This document shows, piece by piece, positions 8,842-17,680 of a stretch of DNA of 64,000 nucleotides. The notes below the pieces were generated by a model. It was not told the origin of the DNA, searched no databases, and saw nothing but the letters and a program-made list of their open reading frames with translations. Source of the DNA: Clostridiales bacterium (lineage in GTDB: Bacteria > Bacillota > Clostridia > Oscillospirales > Acutalibacteraceae); NCBI GenBank assembly GCA_022801595.1, contig JAAWSO010000003.1, forward strand, positions 1 to 64,000, in the 5' to 3' direction. Position numbers and translations under genes: made by a program. Position 1 is the stretch's first letter; each line of letters opens with the position of its first letter.

Positions 8842-10077
8842 TTATTTGGATTGGGCGAAACCTTTCTTGGCGCGTACTTTGATGGACAAGCCAAACAGGT
8901 TGATAAAGCCTGCGGCGTCGGCTTGGTTGTATACCTCGTCCTCGTCAAAGGTAGCCACTTCCTCATCATACAGAGAGTATGGAGAGGTTACGCCAGCGTC
9001 CATAATGTTGCCCTTGTACAGCTTCAGCTTCACGTCGCCGGTTACAAATTCCTGGGTGCTGTCCACAAACGCGGACAGGGCTTCCCGCAGGGGGGTGAAC
9101 CATTTGCCGTCGTATACCAGTTCGCCAAAGGTAATGGCAACCTGCTGCTTGTAGTGGTAGGTGTCCTTATCCAAGCAGATTTCTTCCAGCTTGTTGTGGG
9201 CATGGTACAGGATGGTACCGCCTGGAGTTTCGTATACGCCCCGGGATTTCATGCCCACCAAACGGTTCTCCACAATATCCGCAATGCCGATGCCATTGTC
9301 GCCGCCCAGCTTATTGAGGGTTTCCACCATAGCCACGCCGTCCAGCTTCTCGCCGTTGAGCGCAACCGGGATTCCCTTTTCGAAAGAAAGGGTGATATAG
9401 GTTGGGGTATCGGGAGCCTGCTCGGGGGAAACGCCCAGCTCCAGGAAGCCTTCCTTGTTATAGGTTGGCTCGTTGGCTGGATCTTCCAGATCCAAGCCCT
9501 CGTGGGACAGGTGCCACAGGTTCTTGTCCTTGGAGTAGTTGGTTTCTCTGGTGATTTTCAAAGGAACATTGTGAGCTTCCGCGTATTCGATTTCCTCTTC
9601 TCTGGATTTGATATCCCAAACCCGCCAAGGAGCGATGATCGGCATATCGGGAGCAAACGCCTTGATGGAAAGCTCAAAGCGGACTTGGTCGTTGCCCTTG
9701 CCGGTGCAGCCGTGGCAAATGGCGTCGGCGCCTTCCTTCTTGGCAATCTCCACCAGCTTTTCCGCAATGAGAGGACGGGCAAAGGAGGTACCCAGCAAAT
9801 AGCGGTTTTCATACACGCCGTTCGCCTTCAGGGTTGGCCAGATGTAATCCTCCACAAATTCCTTTTTCAGATCCACGATATACAGCTTGGAAGCGCCGGT
9901 TTTCTTTGCCTTCTCATCCAGGCCTTCCAGCTCGTAATCCCCTTGCCCCACGTTCGCAGCAACCGCGATAACTTCGCAGTTGTTATAATGTTCTTTGAGC
10001 CAAGGAATGATAATGGAAGTATCCAATCCGCCGGAATAAGCGAGTACTACTTTTTTAATTTCTTTTGTTTGAGCCAT
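8842..10077 (-). CDS. argG: Argininosuccinate synthase
   Basis: ATP-dependent condensation of citrulline and aspartate. The 411-residue protein has the PP-loop motif AYSGGLDTS at residues 13-21 and the citrulline/aspartate binding stretch with [10 protein letters not shown] near residue 120. The start at 10077 follows GTGAGG by about 10 bases; the longer open frame upstream would run into the promoter and is rejected. It is the first gene of the arg operon. Confidence 0.97.
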   Translation of the reverse strand: MAQTKEIKKVVLAYSGGLDTSIIIPWLKEHYNNCEVIAVAANVGQGDYELEGLDEKAKKTGASKLYIVDLKKEFVEDYIWPTLKANGVYENRYLLGTSFARPLIAEKLVEIAKKEGADAICHGCTGKGNDQVRFELSIKAFAPDMPIIAPWRVWDIKSREEEIEYAEAHNVPLKITRETNYSKDKNLWHLSHEGLDLEDPANEPTYNKEGFLELGVSPEQAPDTPTYITLSFEKGIPVALNGEKLDGVAMVETLNKLGGDNGIGIADIVENRLVGMKSRGVYETPGGTILYHAHNKLEEICLDKDTYHYKQQVAITFGELVYDGKWFTPLREALSAFVDSTQEFVTGDVKLKLYKGNIMDAGVTSPYSLYDEEVATFDEDEVYNQADAAGFINLFGLSIKVRAKKGFAQSK

Positions 10078-10149
10078 AACACGATACCTCACTTGTGTTG
10101 AAATACTTTGATCAATGAAAGAGAAGGATGTTTCTTTCACGGTTTGATG

Positions 10150-10204
10150 GTTATAATTATACGCCAAAAATCGAAAAAATCAAGATGTTTTGTATATTTA
10201 TTCA
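10150..10204 (-). promoter_or_regulatory. ArgR-box-like operators
   Basis: TGAATAAATATACA (minus strand, 10204-10191) closely resembles the Firmicute ARG box. A second, dyad-symmetric GTATAATTATA overlaps the -10 element (about 10163-10152). Paired boxes around a promoter are how the arginine repressor hexamer usually acts; the repressor gene is not in the window. Confidence 0.55.
10156..10183 (-). promoter_or_regulatory. Promoter of the arginine operon
   Basis: On the minus strand TTGATT (10183-10178) and TATAAT (10161-10156) are separated by 16 bases and lie about 80 bases upstream of argG. Confidence 0.65.
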
Positions 10205-10395
10205 CACAACCTTTATTTTTTCACTTCATTCTAAAATATTCCCCTTTTTGAAACGGAAGTTGGCACATATCACAACAAAATCCTGACAAACAAACCTTGC
10301 ATTTTTTCCTGCCAAGGATTAATATAATAGAGAAACGCCCTGCAAAAATCAGAATTCCCAAAGTCAGCCAGGGCAGAGAGGAAGGTTCACAAGCC

Positions 10396-10923
10396 ATGAG
10401 CCAAGCAAACGAAAGCCAATGGCGGGAAATCAGCCCCGCCGATCTATCCTTTAACCCCTTTACATGGATTGATAAGGAATGGATGCTGGTGACTGCCGGC
10501 AACCAGGAAAAACACAACACCATGACCGCCAGTTGGGGTGGATTGGGCGTTCTTTGGAAAAAATACGTTTCTTTCGTTTTTGTCCGCCCGCAGCGGTACT
10601 CCATGGAATTTCTGGAACACGAGGACTATTATTCCCTGTGCTTCTTCGATAAACAGTACCGCCCCGCCCTGTCTTATTGCGGTTCCCACTCCGGCCGCGA
10701 CGTGGATAAAGACAAGGAAACCGGCCTGACCGCCCTCTATGACCAGGCCGCCCCTTACTATGAGCAGGCCCGCATCGTATTTATCTGCCGGAAAATGCAC
10801 GGCCAGTTCCTAGACCCCAATTGCTTCCTGGACGATACCATCGACGGGGAGGTTTATCCCACCAAAGATTACCACAAAATGTACGTGGGGGAAATCGTAA
10901 AAGCCCTTTTGAAAAAAGACTGA
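10396..10923 (+). CDS. Flavin reductase-like FMN-binding protein
   Basis: 175-residue member of the flavin reductase / split-barrel family. Visible features are the N-terminal NPFTWIDKEWMLVTAG strand region, the NTMTASWGG segment that in this family contacts FMN, and the SFVFVRPQRYS strand. Such proteins bind FMN and some reduce flavins with NAD(P)H; the substrate here is unknown. The start at 10396 follows GAGAGGAAGG by about 9 bases. It is transcribed alone, divergently from the arg operon, and is followed by a strong hairpin. Confidence 0.8.
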   Translation: MSQANESQWREISPADLSFNPFTWIDKEWMLVTAGNQEKHNTMTASWGGLGVLWKKYVSFVFVRPQRYSMEFLEHEDYYSLCFFDKQYRPALSYCGSHSGRDVDKDKETGLTALYDQAAPYYEQARIVFICRKMHGQFLDPNCFLDDTIDGEVYPTKDYHKMYVGEIVKALLKKD

Positions 10924-10990
10924 TTCCAGCCTATGATCTGAAAACACAAAAACAGGAGCAAGCCTTTTGGGGAAATACCATAAGGAAACT

Positions 10991-11036
10991 AATGCCCGCT
11001 GAAAAGCGATCTGCTTCTCAGCGGGCATTGCTTTAT
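10991..11036 (+). terminator. Hairpin terminator after the flavin reductase gene
   Basis: A 12-bp stem (AATGCCCGCTGA with its complement) with an inner AAGC/GCTT pairing; it is followed by GCTTTATAAT, a weak T-tract. Bases 11037-11318 beyond it hold no gene I can support. Confidence 0.6.
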
Positions 11037-11318
11037 AATGAACGAACCGACAAATCGAAACTTGGAACAGGATAAATATGATACGAAAAGAGAAAAAACC
11101 GTCCTACTGTGACATGGACAAGCTGCAAGGGAGCGTTCTTTATAATCTCACAACTGGCCACGGAGGGATTTTTGCAAATCGGAAAACGGATAATATCATA
11201 GAATTTCATCGAAATACAGATAAGCAATCATTCGTTGACTTCGAAACAAACTTCCAGTTTCTCGCTTTCCTGTCACAGATATTTTCCCTGAAAGTATCAT
11301 ATTGGGTTATACAGTATA

Positions 11319-11356
11319 AAAGGGCAAGACAAACCATTGAGGCTTGTCTTGCCCTT
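11319..11356 (-). terminator. Terminator after hflX
   Basis: Perfect 13-bp stem AAGGGCAAGACAA / TTGTCTTGCCCTT with an 11-base loop. On the minus strand, downstream of hflX, it runs into TTTTATAC. Confidence 0.75.
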
Positions 11357-11462
11357 AACTTCTTTATTATGATTGGGGCCTCCCTTTGGCCTGCTCCTGT
11401 TTTTTCATGGGAAAACTATAGATTTTTGTATAACGGCAGAAATATATTGCATAGTTATGCAT

Positions 11463-12731
11463 TTATACCTCTTCTTCCACCACATAATCCTTCACTACAT
11501 TCAGCAAAGACGGCGGCACCATAGCAGTCAGCCGAAGCCCCTGCTCCACATAGTCCTCAGACAGCACCGTCCCATCCCGCCGGATTTCCGCCGCCAATCC
11601 ACTTTTGGCAAAGGGCAGCAGCAGGGACACCCGCGCGTTTTTGACGGGAAGGTTCTGTTCAATGGCCTCCAGCAAATCTGGGATACCCGCCCCGGTGGCC
11701 GCGCTGATCCGCACTGCATTGCCGATCAAGGGCATGTCGTGGATACTGGGCACCAGGTCGCATTTATTCAACACCGCGATCACCGGCTGATCCTTACAGC
11801 CCAAATCCTCCAACAAATTCCTGGTGACGCTTAAATGAATCTGGGCCTCCGGGCTGGAAGCATCGCAGACATTGAGAATGATATCCGCCGTAGCGGCCTG
11901 CTCCAGAGTAGACTTAAACGCTTCCACCAAATGGTGGGGCAGCCGGCGCACCAAACCAACGGTGTCAATCAGCATCACAGTTTTTCCGCCGGGCAGCTTC
12001 AACGCCCGGGCCGTGGGGTCCAGGGTAGCGAACAGCATATCCTTGGCCAGCACCCCAGCCTGAGTAAGACAGTTCATTAAGGTGCTTTTCCCCACGTTGG
12101 TGTAGCCCACCAACGCCACCGTAACCACCCCGTCCTTTTGGCGGCGGCGGTTGATCTGTTCCCGGTGCTTTTCCACCTGCTCCAACTGTTCCTTCAAGCT
12201 GTCAATCCGGCGGCGGATGTGGCGGCGGTCCGTTTCCAGCTTGCTTTCACCCGGGCCGCGGGTTCCAATGCCCGCGCCCAGCCGGGACAGCGCCGTTCCC
12301 TGTCCCATCAAGCGGGGCATCAAGTATTTGAGCTGGGCAAGCTCCACTTGCAGCTTGCCTTCCTTGGTCATGGCACGGGTCGCGAAAATATCCAGGATCA
12401 GCATGGTTCGGTCAATGACCCGCACGTTGGCCGCCTGCTCAATGTTTCGCAGTTGGGTTGGGGATAACTCACAGTCAAAGATCAACAGGTCAATCTCCTC
12501 TTTGGCGCAGAAATCCGCAATTTCCTGGAGCATCCCGGAGCCTACGCAAGTGGCTTTGTCATAGGCTGGACGTTTCTGGAGCATAGAACCATAAGGCTGC
12601 GCGCCTGTGCTCCGGGTCAGCTCATACAGCTCCGCCAGAGACGCCTGGGCATCAAACTCCCCAGTATCCACCGATACCAACAGCGCGCGTTCCTGGATTT
12701 CCTCATTTTCATAAAGGTCGGTTTTGGCCAT
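11463..12731 (-). CDS. hflX: GTPase HflX
   Basis: Ribosome-associated GTPase that in other bacteria splits stalled or heat-damaged 70S ribosomes. The 422-residue protein has the HflX N-terminal domain (about 1-125, ending in ELSPTQLRNIE), the glycine-rich linker GIGTRGPGESKLETDRR, a coiled coil of basic helices, and a G domain with G1 GYTNVGKST near 213, G3 DTVG near 258 and G4 NKCD near 325. A short C-terminal domain follows. It has its own promoter upstream and a terminator downstream, so it is monocistronic. Confidence 0.95.
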   Translation of the reverse strand: MAKTDLYENEEIQERALLVSVDTGEFDAQASLAELYELTRSTGAQPYGSMLQKRPAYDKATCVGSGMLQEIADFCAKEEIDLLIFDCELSPTQLRNIEQAANVRVIDRTMLILDIFATRAMTKEGKLQVELAQLKYLMPRLMGQGTALSRLGAGIGTRGPGESKLETDRRHIRRRIDSLKEQLEQVEKHREQINRRRQKDGVVTVALVGYTNVGKSTLMNCLTQAGVLAKDMLFATLDPTARALKLPGGKTVMLIDTVGLVRRLPHHLVEAFKSTLEQAATADIILNVCDASSPEAQIHLSVTRNLLEDLGCKDQPVIAVLNKCDLVPSIHDMPLIGNAVRISAATGAGIPDLLEAIEQNLPVKNARVSLLLPFAKSGLAAEIRRDGTVLSEDYVEQGLRLTAMVPPSLLNVVKDYVVEEEV

Positions 12732-12793
12732 GTCGATCTCCCTTCTTCTGCCCCGCTTCGCCGTTCCGGGAGCATATCATTTGTATTTCTTCT

Positions 12794-12822
12794 ATGATAG
12801 TACAGAATAACGCCATCGTCAA
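12794..12822 (-). promoter_or_regulatory. Promoter of hflX
   Basis: Minus-strand TTGACG (12822-12817), 17 bases, TATCAT (12799-12794), about 60 bases upstream of the hflX start. It lies in the short gap after the phage cluster. Confidence 0.6.
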
Positions 12823-12852
12823 CAAAAATCCTCCCAATTCGACTAAAAACTG

Positions 12853-13326
12853 CTAACGTATCGCCAAATATCCATACATTTTTCCGGCTTGATTCAAGTT
12901 GAGGAACACCCCGTCCGCCTCTGATGTTCCCTGGGATTGCTTCAGCGTCACTTCCTGCCCAGTCAAGGCAATCCCCGCCGAACCTCCGTGGGAGGAAACA
13001 AACCCACTGTTGACCTGGACTGCCCCCAATTCCCTGTCATAACCGCTCAAAGGCGCCCCAACCTGGAATACAAAAAATCCAGACGGAGAAAAGGACAGGG
13101 AAAAACTTTTGGAGGCCGCGCCTGTCCCGTTATAAAATCCAGATACGTACGCCTGTGCAAACCGTTCCCGATCCTCCGGGGTGAAATGCAAGTCCGTATC
13201 GGTAAAATGGGTTTGCAGCAAAGAGTCCAGCCGCAGGTTATCCTCAGTGAAATCGGTCCGCTTTGGTTTGTCCGTCCCGCTCCAATTATTTAACCCAAAA
13301 TGAGGGGTTTTATTCGTTGATGGCAT
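12853..13326 (-). CDS. Phage tail fibre-like protein, last gene of the phage cluster
   Basis: 157-residue protein beginning MPSTNKTPHFGLNNW. A start of the type PNFGLNxW followed by an acidic TDFTEDNLRLD stretch is common in proteins placed after the baseplate genes of PBSX-like elements, which bind or extend the tail fibre. The remainder is beta-rich with small residues and looks like a trimeric fibre head, but I recognise no named domain. The start at 13326 was set by homology-like N-terminal pattern; two upstream in-frame Met codons (AAAGGATGGG nearby) are alternatives. Confidence 0.6.
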   Translation of the reverse strand: MPSTNKTPHFGLNNWSGTDKPKRTDFTEDNLRLDSLLQTHFTDTDLHFTPEDRERFAQAYVSGFYNGTGAASKSFSLSFSPSGFFVFQVGAPLSGYDRELGAVQVNSGFVSSHGGSAGIALTGQEVTLKQSQGTSEADGVFLNLNQAGKMYGYLAIR

Positions 13327-13365
13327 CGCACCCATCCTTTCTTTTGTCGCCATATTTTTACAAGC

Positions 13366-13953
13366 CTACTCCGTATTTTCGGTATACCCGTCGATTTCTG
13401 ACCAAGCCAGTCCGGCATTGTCCATTTGGTCGAAGGTATTTTCCTTTGCGTCAATATAATTCCAAGACAGCACACCAAAATCAAAAGCCCACTCCGCATG
13501 GGCAGGCAGGAACTCCGCGGCGGCGGCCTGGATTTCCTCCTGGGATTTTTGCCGTTCTCCTGTCGTGCCCAACACATTGATATAAACCGATCCTTCCGCC
13601 GTTCCGCTGACCGCCGACCGGATTCCCACTGCCAGCAACGCTTGTTCCAAGCCTTTCGCCGTATAATCGTTGCCCGTCACTGCCATCCGGTAAAGCAGCA
13701 TTTCCCGCCGGTCCTCCAAGGGCAAAAAATCCCGGAGCCCGCCGCAAACCCGCTCCCGCAGTTCCAGGCCTTCCTCGCTTGCGGTCAACACAAAACTTTC
13801 CCGCTCCAGCTCCCAAAGTGCCTGGCAAAGCAATTCCAAACCGGAAGCATACGCTTTTAATTCCGCTTCCACCAGGGTGGATCCTGTGCAGGCATACAGC
13901 CCAATGTCCTTAATTTTCCCAAGCATGGACAGCAGCGAATTCCCCATACTCAA
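13366..13953 (-). CDS. PBSX XkdU-like (DUF2313/YmfQ) baseplate protein
   Basis: 195-residue protein in the position of XkdU, right after the baseplate J protein. The FLPLEDRREMLLYRMAV segment and the preceding helical region (LELLCQALWELERE) are typical of this family, thought to be a baseplate component linking wedge to fibre. A TTG at 13953 lies 6 bases after GGAG; an ATG two codons on is the alternative start. Intact, no frameshift. Confidence 0.75.
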   Translation of the reverse strand: MSMGNSLLSMLGKIKDIGLYACTGSTLVEAELKAYASGLELLCQALWELERESFVLTASEEGLELRERVCGGLRDFLPLEDRREMLLYRMAVTGNDYTAKGLEQALLAVGIRSAVSGTAEGSVYINVLGTTGERQKSQEEIQAAAAEFLPAHAEWAFDFGVLSWNYIDAKENTFDQMDNAGLAWSEIDGYTENTE

Positions 13954-13965
13954 AACTATCTCCCC

Positions 13966-15042
13966 TTATACGCCGCCGGTCAATGGATTCCATACCGTGG
14001 TTCCAGCCACCGCAATTTCCGTGACCCCAACCGCCGTATCCGCGCTGACCGAATAAAATTTGTAATTCTTCAACACACCGGTTTCCAAAAGCTGTTTTCC
14101 GATGTGGGTCAAAATCACGGCCTCGCCCACCCCCAGGCTCAAGTAATAGCGGTCCAGCGCCGCCTGGCAAATGGGCTTGACCTCCTCGAAGGTGTAACCA
14201 TCCGCCGGCTGCAAATAACAGGCCAGCCGAACGCTTTTTTCCACCGCCGCTTTCACCTGCACATCCACATTGATCTCCCGCAATGCGTTGAGCTCCTCCT
14301 GGATTTTTTGAATCAGTTCCTCACTGGGCGCGCCGCCTCTGGCCGCCAAATACAGGGAAACCGTTCCCACGCCGTTTTCTCTGGGCACCACGCCAACTGA
14401 CCGGATTTCCTCATATTGTAAGGCGTAGGACCGGTAAAATTCCGCGTTGGTTCCATTGGATACCTGGGCGTAGCTTTGCAAAATCCGTTCCCGCAGCTCC
14501 TCGTCGCTCTCACCGTCTACGCCGCCGGTAAAGGGGGCTTCATTGGTCACAGCCTCTATGCCAGCCGGAGGCGTAACCATGACCGTAACGGTTCCCACCG
14601 CCGCATTGGACGCTGTTCCCGGTTCCACTGCCTGCGCTTCCACAGCCACAGAACGATACCCTGCTTTGAGGACGGCTTCCCGGACCGTTTGGAAGCGGGG
14701 AGCCGTTTCCCCTTCCGCGGAACAGACCGCGCCCAGCGGGATCGCCAAATCATAGGCCAACGGGTTTTGACGGGAAAAAGTCAGCGTTCCGGCCGCGGAC
14801 AACGCCGGTTTCCGCTTCAGCCCCCGCTGTTCCCCATGCATGGTCAGATATTCCCCTTGGGCAGTCTGGGGGAACACCTGCCGCTTGAGCCAATCCACAC
14901 TGTGAAACAGGGAAAAAATCTCCCCAGCCAACACCTTCATGCGGATGCCTAAATCCGAAGCGTCATCGGCTTCCAGGCCCGCTTCCTGCCGAAAGGTATC
15001 TTTCATTCTTGTCAAAATGCTTTCATAGGTCTGCGCTTCCAT
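13966..15042 (-). CDS. Baseplate J family protein (XkdT-like)
   Basis: Structural protein of the baseplate wedge in contractile tails. The 358-residue sequence shows the GpJ pattern: an N-terminal helical part with TYESILTRMKDTF, a central beta-rich part with TPPAGIEAVTNEAPFTGGVDGESDEELRERIL, which is the most conserved stretch of the family (split here over residues about 165-195), and a C-terminal repeat-like domain. The start at 15042 follows GGAGGAGG at good spacing and overlaps the upstream gene by 20 bases. Confidence 0.88.
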   Translation of the reverse strand: MEAQTYESILTRMKDTFRQEAGLEADDASDLGIRMKVLAGEIFSLFHSVDWLKRQVFPQTAQGEYLTMHGEQRGLKRKPALSAAGTLTFSRQNPLAYDLAIPLGAVCSAEGETAPRFQTVREAVLKAGYRSVAVEAQAVEPGTASNAAVGTVTVMVTPPAGIEAVTNEAPFTGGVDGESDEELRERILQSYAQVSNGTNAEFYRSYALQYEEIRSVGVVPRENGVGTVSLYLAARGGAPSEELIQKIQEELNALREINVDVQVKAAVEKSVRLACYLQPADGYTFEEVKPICQAALDRYYLSLGVGEAVILTHIGKQLLETGVLKNYKFYSVSADTAVGVTEIAVAGTTVWNPLTGGV

Positions 15043-15385
15043 CCTCATCCTCCTCCCAAAGCAAAATTTCTACCTGTCCTTCTCCATATGGGGTGAGCAA
15101 ATCTACCAACGCCCCAGTATCGGTCAGCCTCACTCCTTTGACCTGCACCGAAACCAACGGGCTGAGCGCCTCCTGAACCAAATGGAGCGCCTGGTTGGGG
15201 CCGTCGGGGGCGTCTTTCCTTAGAGTATCCAACTGGCTTCCCAGCTTTGGGTCATAAGAAAAGCTTCCCTGCTTCACCGTCAGGCGAATCCGTGCCTGCT
15301 GCAAAACTTCCTCCAACCCCTCCACAGAGAGGGGAATCCCGCCTTCCGATACCGCAAAATCCCCGTCTCGCAATCCGGTATCCAC
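15023..15385 (-). CDS. XkdS-like (DUF2634/GpW-Gp25) baseplate protein
   Basis: 120-residue protein with the Gp25-like pattern: FSYDPKLGSQL near the middle, followed by HLVQEALSPLVSVQVKGV and an acidic C-terminus. Gp25-type proteins form the inner wedge of contractile tails. The GTG at 15385 shares a base with the stop of the upstream gene and has GGAGG 9 bases before it. Confidence 0.75.
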   Translation of the reverse strand: MDTGLRDGDFAVSEGGIPLSVEGLEEVLQQARIRLTVKQGSFSYDPKLGSQLDTLRKDAPDGPNQALHLVQEALSPLVSVQVKGVRLTDTGALVDLLTPYGEGQVEILLWEEDEDGSADL

Positions 15386-15744
15386 TACGCATCCTCCTCC
15401 CTGGGCTTGGCGAACACCTGGCCGTTGACCACCACATCCCCGTTGTTCCTGAGCAAAACTTCCGCGCCGCCAGCCGAACGCAGCCGAATTTCTCCCGCAT
15501 TCAGACCGTCCGCCTGCATCACAGTCCCAAAGCAAACTCCACCCTCAGGTCCACCGGGAATCAGCATCGCCTGGCTCCCCTCTGGGGGCACACAAGCCAT
15601 TCCCCAAGGAGCGGCGAGCGGAAGGTCATAATAATCCCCCTCCCCTTGAACCGCCACCCGGCTTTCTCCGGCACGGGTCACCATTCCCAGTTGGAGGGCT
15701 CCTTCCTCCGGCCGGGACGCAATGATTTTTCTTGCCATCCACAT
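15385..15744 (-). CDS. XkdR-like / GpV-like baseplate spike protein
   Basis: 119-residue protein between the XkdQ-like and XkdS-like genes, the place of XkdR (DUF2577) in PBSX. The C-terminal pattern RLRSAGGAEVLLRNNGDVVV is like the OB-fold/beta-helix end of GpV-type spikes. The start at 15744 (ATG, after AAAGGA) is preferred over a TTG one codon earlier. Confidence 0.65.
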   Translation of the reverse strand: MWMARKIIASRPEEGALQLGMVTRAGESRVAVQGEGDYYDLPLAAPWGMACVPPEGSQAMLIPGGPEGGVCFGTVMQADGLNAGEIRLRSAGGAEVLLRNNGDVVVNGQVFAKPREEDA

Positions 15745-15768
15745 CAAACATTCATCCTTTCTTCTGGG

Positions 15769-16692
15769 TCACAGCCCCCATTCTTCTTTCCGCAAGGTTA
15801 CGTTACACAGTTCCCCCCTGCTGTCCAACTGATACGCCAGTTTCGCCACCGTCACGCCGTTTATCGTTCCCAAGGCTGGGTCGGACACCTGGGCATGGGC
15901 TCCCAATTCTCCCACCAGAGGCGACGGGCAACACAACACCCATTCCTCCGCGGAACGCCGGGCAATTTTCAAACTCCGGTTTCCCATGTAGTTGGTAGCG
16001 GTGCGGTATCGTCTGCGCTGGATTCCCATTTCCGCGGTTTCTACATCGGTGACCAGACCCTTGTAGCCCTCCCCAACGCCCGCCTGCAAATGGAGTTGGC
16101 TGATCCGCTTGTGATACCATTGGTGATGGATCAAAGACCGGTATGGAATCCCGCCTTGGTTGGAAAAAAACGCCTGTTTTTCCGAAGGCTTCCCAGTAGC
16201 GTCCAGAATACCCGAACACGTAACCCTGGGGGTCGTCCCTAGGAAATAGCCGCAGAATTCCTCAAACACCTGCCATTCGCTCATCCCTTTTTTCACCGTC
16301 AGCTTCCCCCGGAACGCCCCTTGATTTCCCTCCACTCCAGCCAACCCATAGGGAGCGGCATGACGGTCAAACAGTTGCTTGAGGGAGGGATTGACATAGG
16401 TCTGGGGCAGGGCTTCGTTGTCCAGCAGCAAAGCCGCTTCACTCCGGGCGACCAATCGCAGGGTCATGCCGCTTTTTTCCACGCAAACGGACTGCTCGTC
16501 CAAAATCCCACGAAATACCAATTCGTCTCCCCTCCAGATCCGGCAGGTCAAAAAGGAAACCAGCGGGGTATCCACAGGAAAAATCCCGGTAAAACTGTGA
16601 GCCGGCGCATCCTCGTCCATACGGATTTTCACGGAAATGGGAGCCGGCAGAGAAACCGCTTTCCCAAAAACCGTAACGCCTTCGTATCTCAT
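15769..16692 (-). CDS. XkdQ-like tail hub protein (late control D-like)
   Basis: 307-residue protein expected to form the tail hub on which the spike sits. It is beta-rich with family-like segments FLTCRIWRGDELVFRGILDEQ and VKKGMSEWQVFEEFC. The start at 16692 overlaps the LysM gene stop in an ATGA, which sets it firmly. Position (after LysM/XkdP, before XkdR) agrees with PBSX. Confidence 0.75.
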   Translation of the reverse strand: MRYEGVTVFGKAVSLPAPISVKIRMDEDAPAHSFTGIFPVDTPLVSFLTCRIWRGDELVFRGILDEQSVCVEKSGMTLRLVARSEAALLLDNEALPQTYVNPSLKQLFDRHAAPYGLAGVEGNQGAFRGKLTVKKGMSEWQVFEEFCGYFLGTTPRVTCSGILDATGKPSEKQAFFSNQGGIPYRSLIHHQWYHKRISQLHLQAGVGEGYKGLVTDVETAEMGIQRRRYRTATNYMGNRSLKIARRSAEEWVLCCPSPLVGELGAHAQVSDPALGTINGVTVAKLAYQLDSRGELCNVTLRKEEWGL

Positions 16693-17216
16693 GGCAAATT
16701 CACCACTTCCCCTTCCCGCAGGAAATTGGGCCACTGAATCTGGGGATTGACCGCCAGAACCGCCTCCGCCTGGGTGCGGTAACGGTTGGCAATGGCCCAC
16801 ACGTCCTCCCCCTCTTTGCAGCGGTAGCTTCGCCCGGTTCCGGCTCTGGCCCCTTCCCCGCTTGCGGAGAGATCCTCCCAAAACTCAAAGCAATACCGCA
16901 CTGCATTGGGGGTTGTTTCCCCAACGAGTTCCAGCTTCACCAACGCCGCCGTCATTGCCGGAAGCTCGGGCAGAATCAGCAGCCCGCTCCCTCCCTGCTC
17001 CAAGAAAGCGGAAAGCTCCTGAAAAGAGGCCAAAGCCTCCTCTCCCAAAAACACCCCTTCGCCGGATACCTTCCGGCGTTTCCGCCCGTAATCCTGCATC
17101 AAAGACCCGGCATAGGGCAGCGTGTGTTCTTTGAGATCTCGCTGGGTTTCGATTTGCAGTTTCCCCGGGTTTTTGGGCCAGGAAAACCCTTTAAACCGCA
17201 TGGCAGGCAATTTCAT
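16689..17216 (-). CDS. LysM-domain tail protein (XkdP-like)
   Basis: 175 residues. The C-terminal 50 residues form a LysM motif (YRCKEGEDVWAIANRY ... NPQIQWPNFLREGEVVNLP), which in XkdP-type proteins sits below the tape measure and above the hub. In PBSX the gene directly before it encodes the tape measure protein; here only a 34-codon gene precedes it. The start at 17216 overlaps that small gene by ATGA and has GGAGGAGG in front. Confidence 0.8.
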   Translation of the reverse strand: MKLPAMRFKGFSWPKNPGKLQIETQRDLKEHTLPYAGSLMQDYGRKRRKVSGEGVFLGEEALASFQELSAFLEQGGSGLLILPELPAMTAALVKLELVGETTPNAVRYCFEFWEDLSASGEGARAGTGRSYRCKEGEDVWAIANRYRTQAEAVLAVNPQIQWPNFLREGEVVNLP

Positions 17217-17317
17217 ACCCCATCCTCCTCCGAAAGCGGACGGGGATACCGCCGGTAATCCAATTCCATTTCCTGGGAGATCCGTTCCGATACATCCAGG
17301 CTTTCCCATTCTTCCAT
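17213..17317 (-). CDS. 34-residue protein at the head/baseplate junction of the phage cluster
   Basis: Acidic, 34 residues, with its own AAAGGAG ribosome site 9 bases before the ATG, and an ATGA overlap with the LysM gene. It contains ELDYRRYPRPLSEEDG. It stands where the sheath, tube, chaperone and tape measure genes of contractile phages normally lie. It could be a true small accessory gene or the remnant of a longer one. I do not recognise a family. Confidence 0.5.
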   Translation of the reverse strand: MEEWESLDVSERISQEMELDYRRYPRPLSEEDGV

Positions 17318-17335
17318 TCCAGCCAGCTCCTTTCT

Positions 17336-17680
17336 TTACGAAATCTTCTTTTGCAGCACCGCCCAAACATAAATCGGCTGGTTGCGCAGCAGCACACAGT
17401 ATCCCCTGGCCACCTGATATTCCCGACCGGAGGATTCCTCCAAAACCGTAGTTCCCTGTTGAGCCTGGTCCAAACGACAGGACGTAGGGCCAAGGTAAAA
17501 ATAGGATTCGCTGTCGTAACCGCCCTGCAAGACCCCGACCTCGTCGGAAACCGGCATTTTCTTGTAGTTCAGCGGCTGAATCCAGCCATAGCAGGTTTCC
17601 GTCTGTCCATTGGAGAAGGAAACCACCATCCGGTTTCCCCAGCGTTTCAGCATCCGGTCAATCGCTTGCTTGGTCGCCAT
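17336..17680 (-). CDS. Phage head-tail connector-region protein
   Basis: 114-residue protein, in the place of the XkdH/XkdI genes. Visible features are MLKRWGN at the start, SYFYLGPTSCRLDQ in the middle and a terminal hydrophobic IYVWAVLQKK strand, a pattern I associate with minor head-completion proteins in similar clusters. The start at 17680 has GGAAGGA just before it and overlaps the upstream gene by 23 bases. Function is inferred from position. Confidence 0.55.
   Translation of the reverse strand: MATKQAIDRMLKRWGNRMVVSFSNGQTETCYGWIQPLNYKKMPVSDEVGVLQGGYDSESYFYLGPTSCRLDQAQQGTTVLEESSGREYQVARGYCVLLRNQPIYVWAVLQKKIS

Noticed and set aside
8851..10101. Long open frame antisense to argG
   Set aside because: Shadow of argG; no ribosome site or family pattern.
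11078..11524. Open frame of 148 codons between the flavin reductase and hflX
   Set aside because: It runs through the hflX terminator and antisense to the hflX 3' end; no ribosome site or family pattern.
12732..12852. Phage attachment site next to the cluster's end
   Set aside because: No direct repeat was seen matching the other border near 22.9 kb, and there is no integrase.
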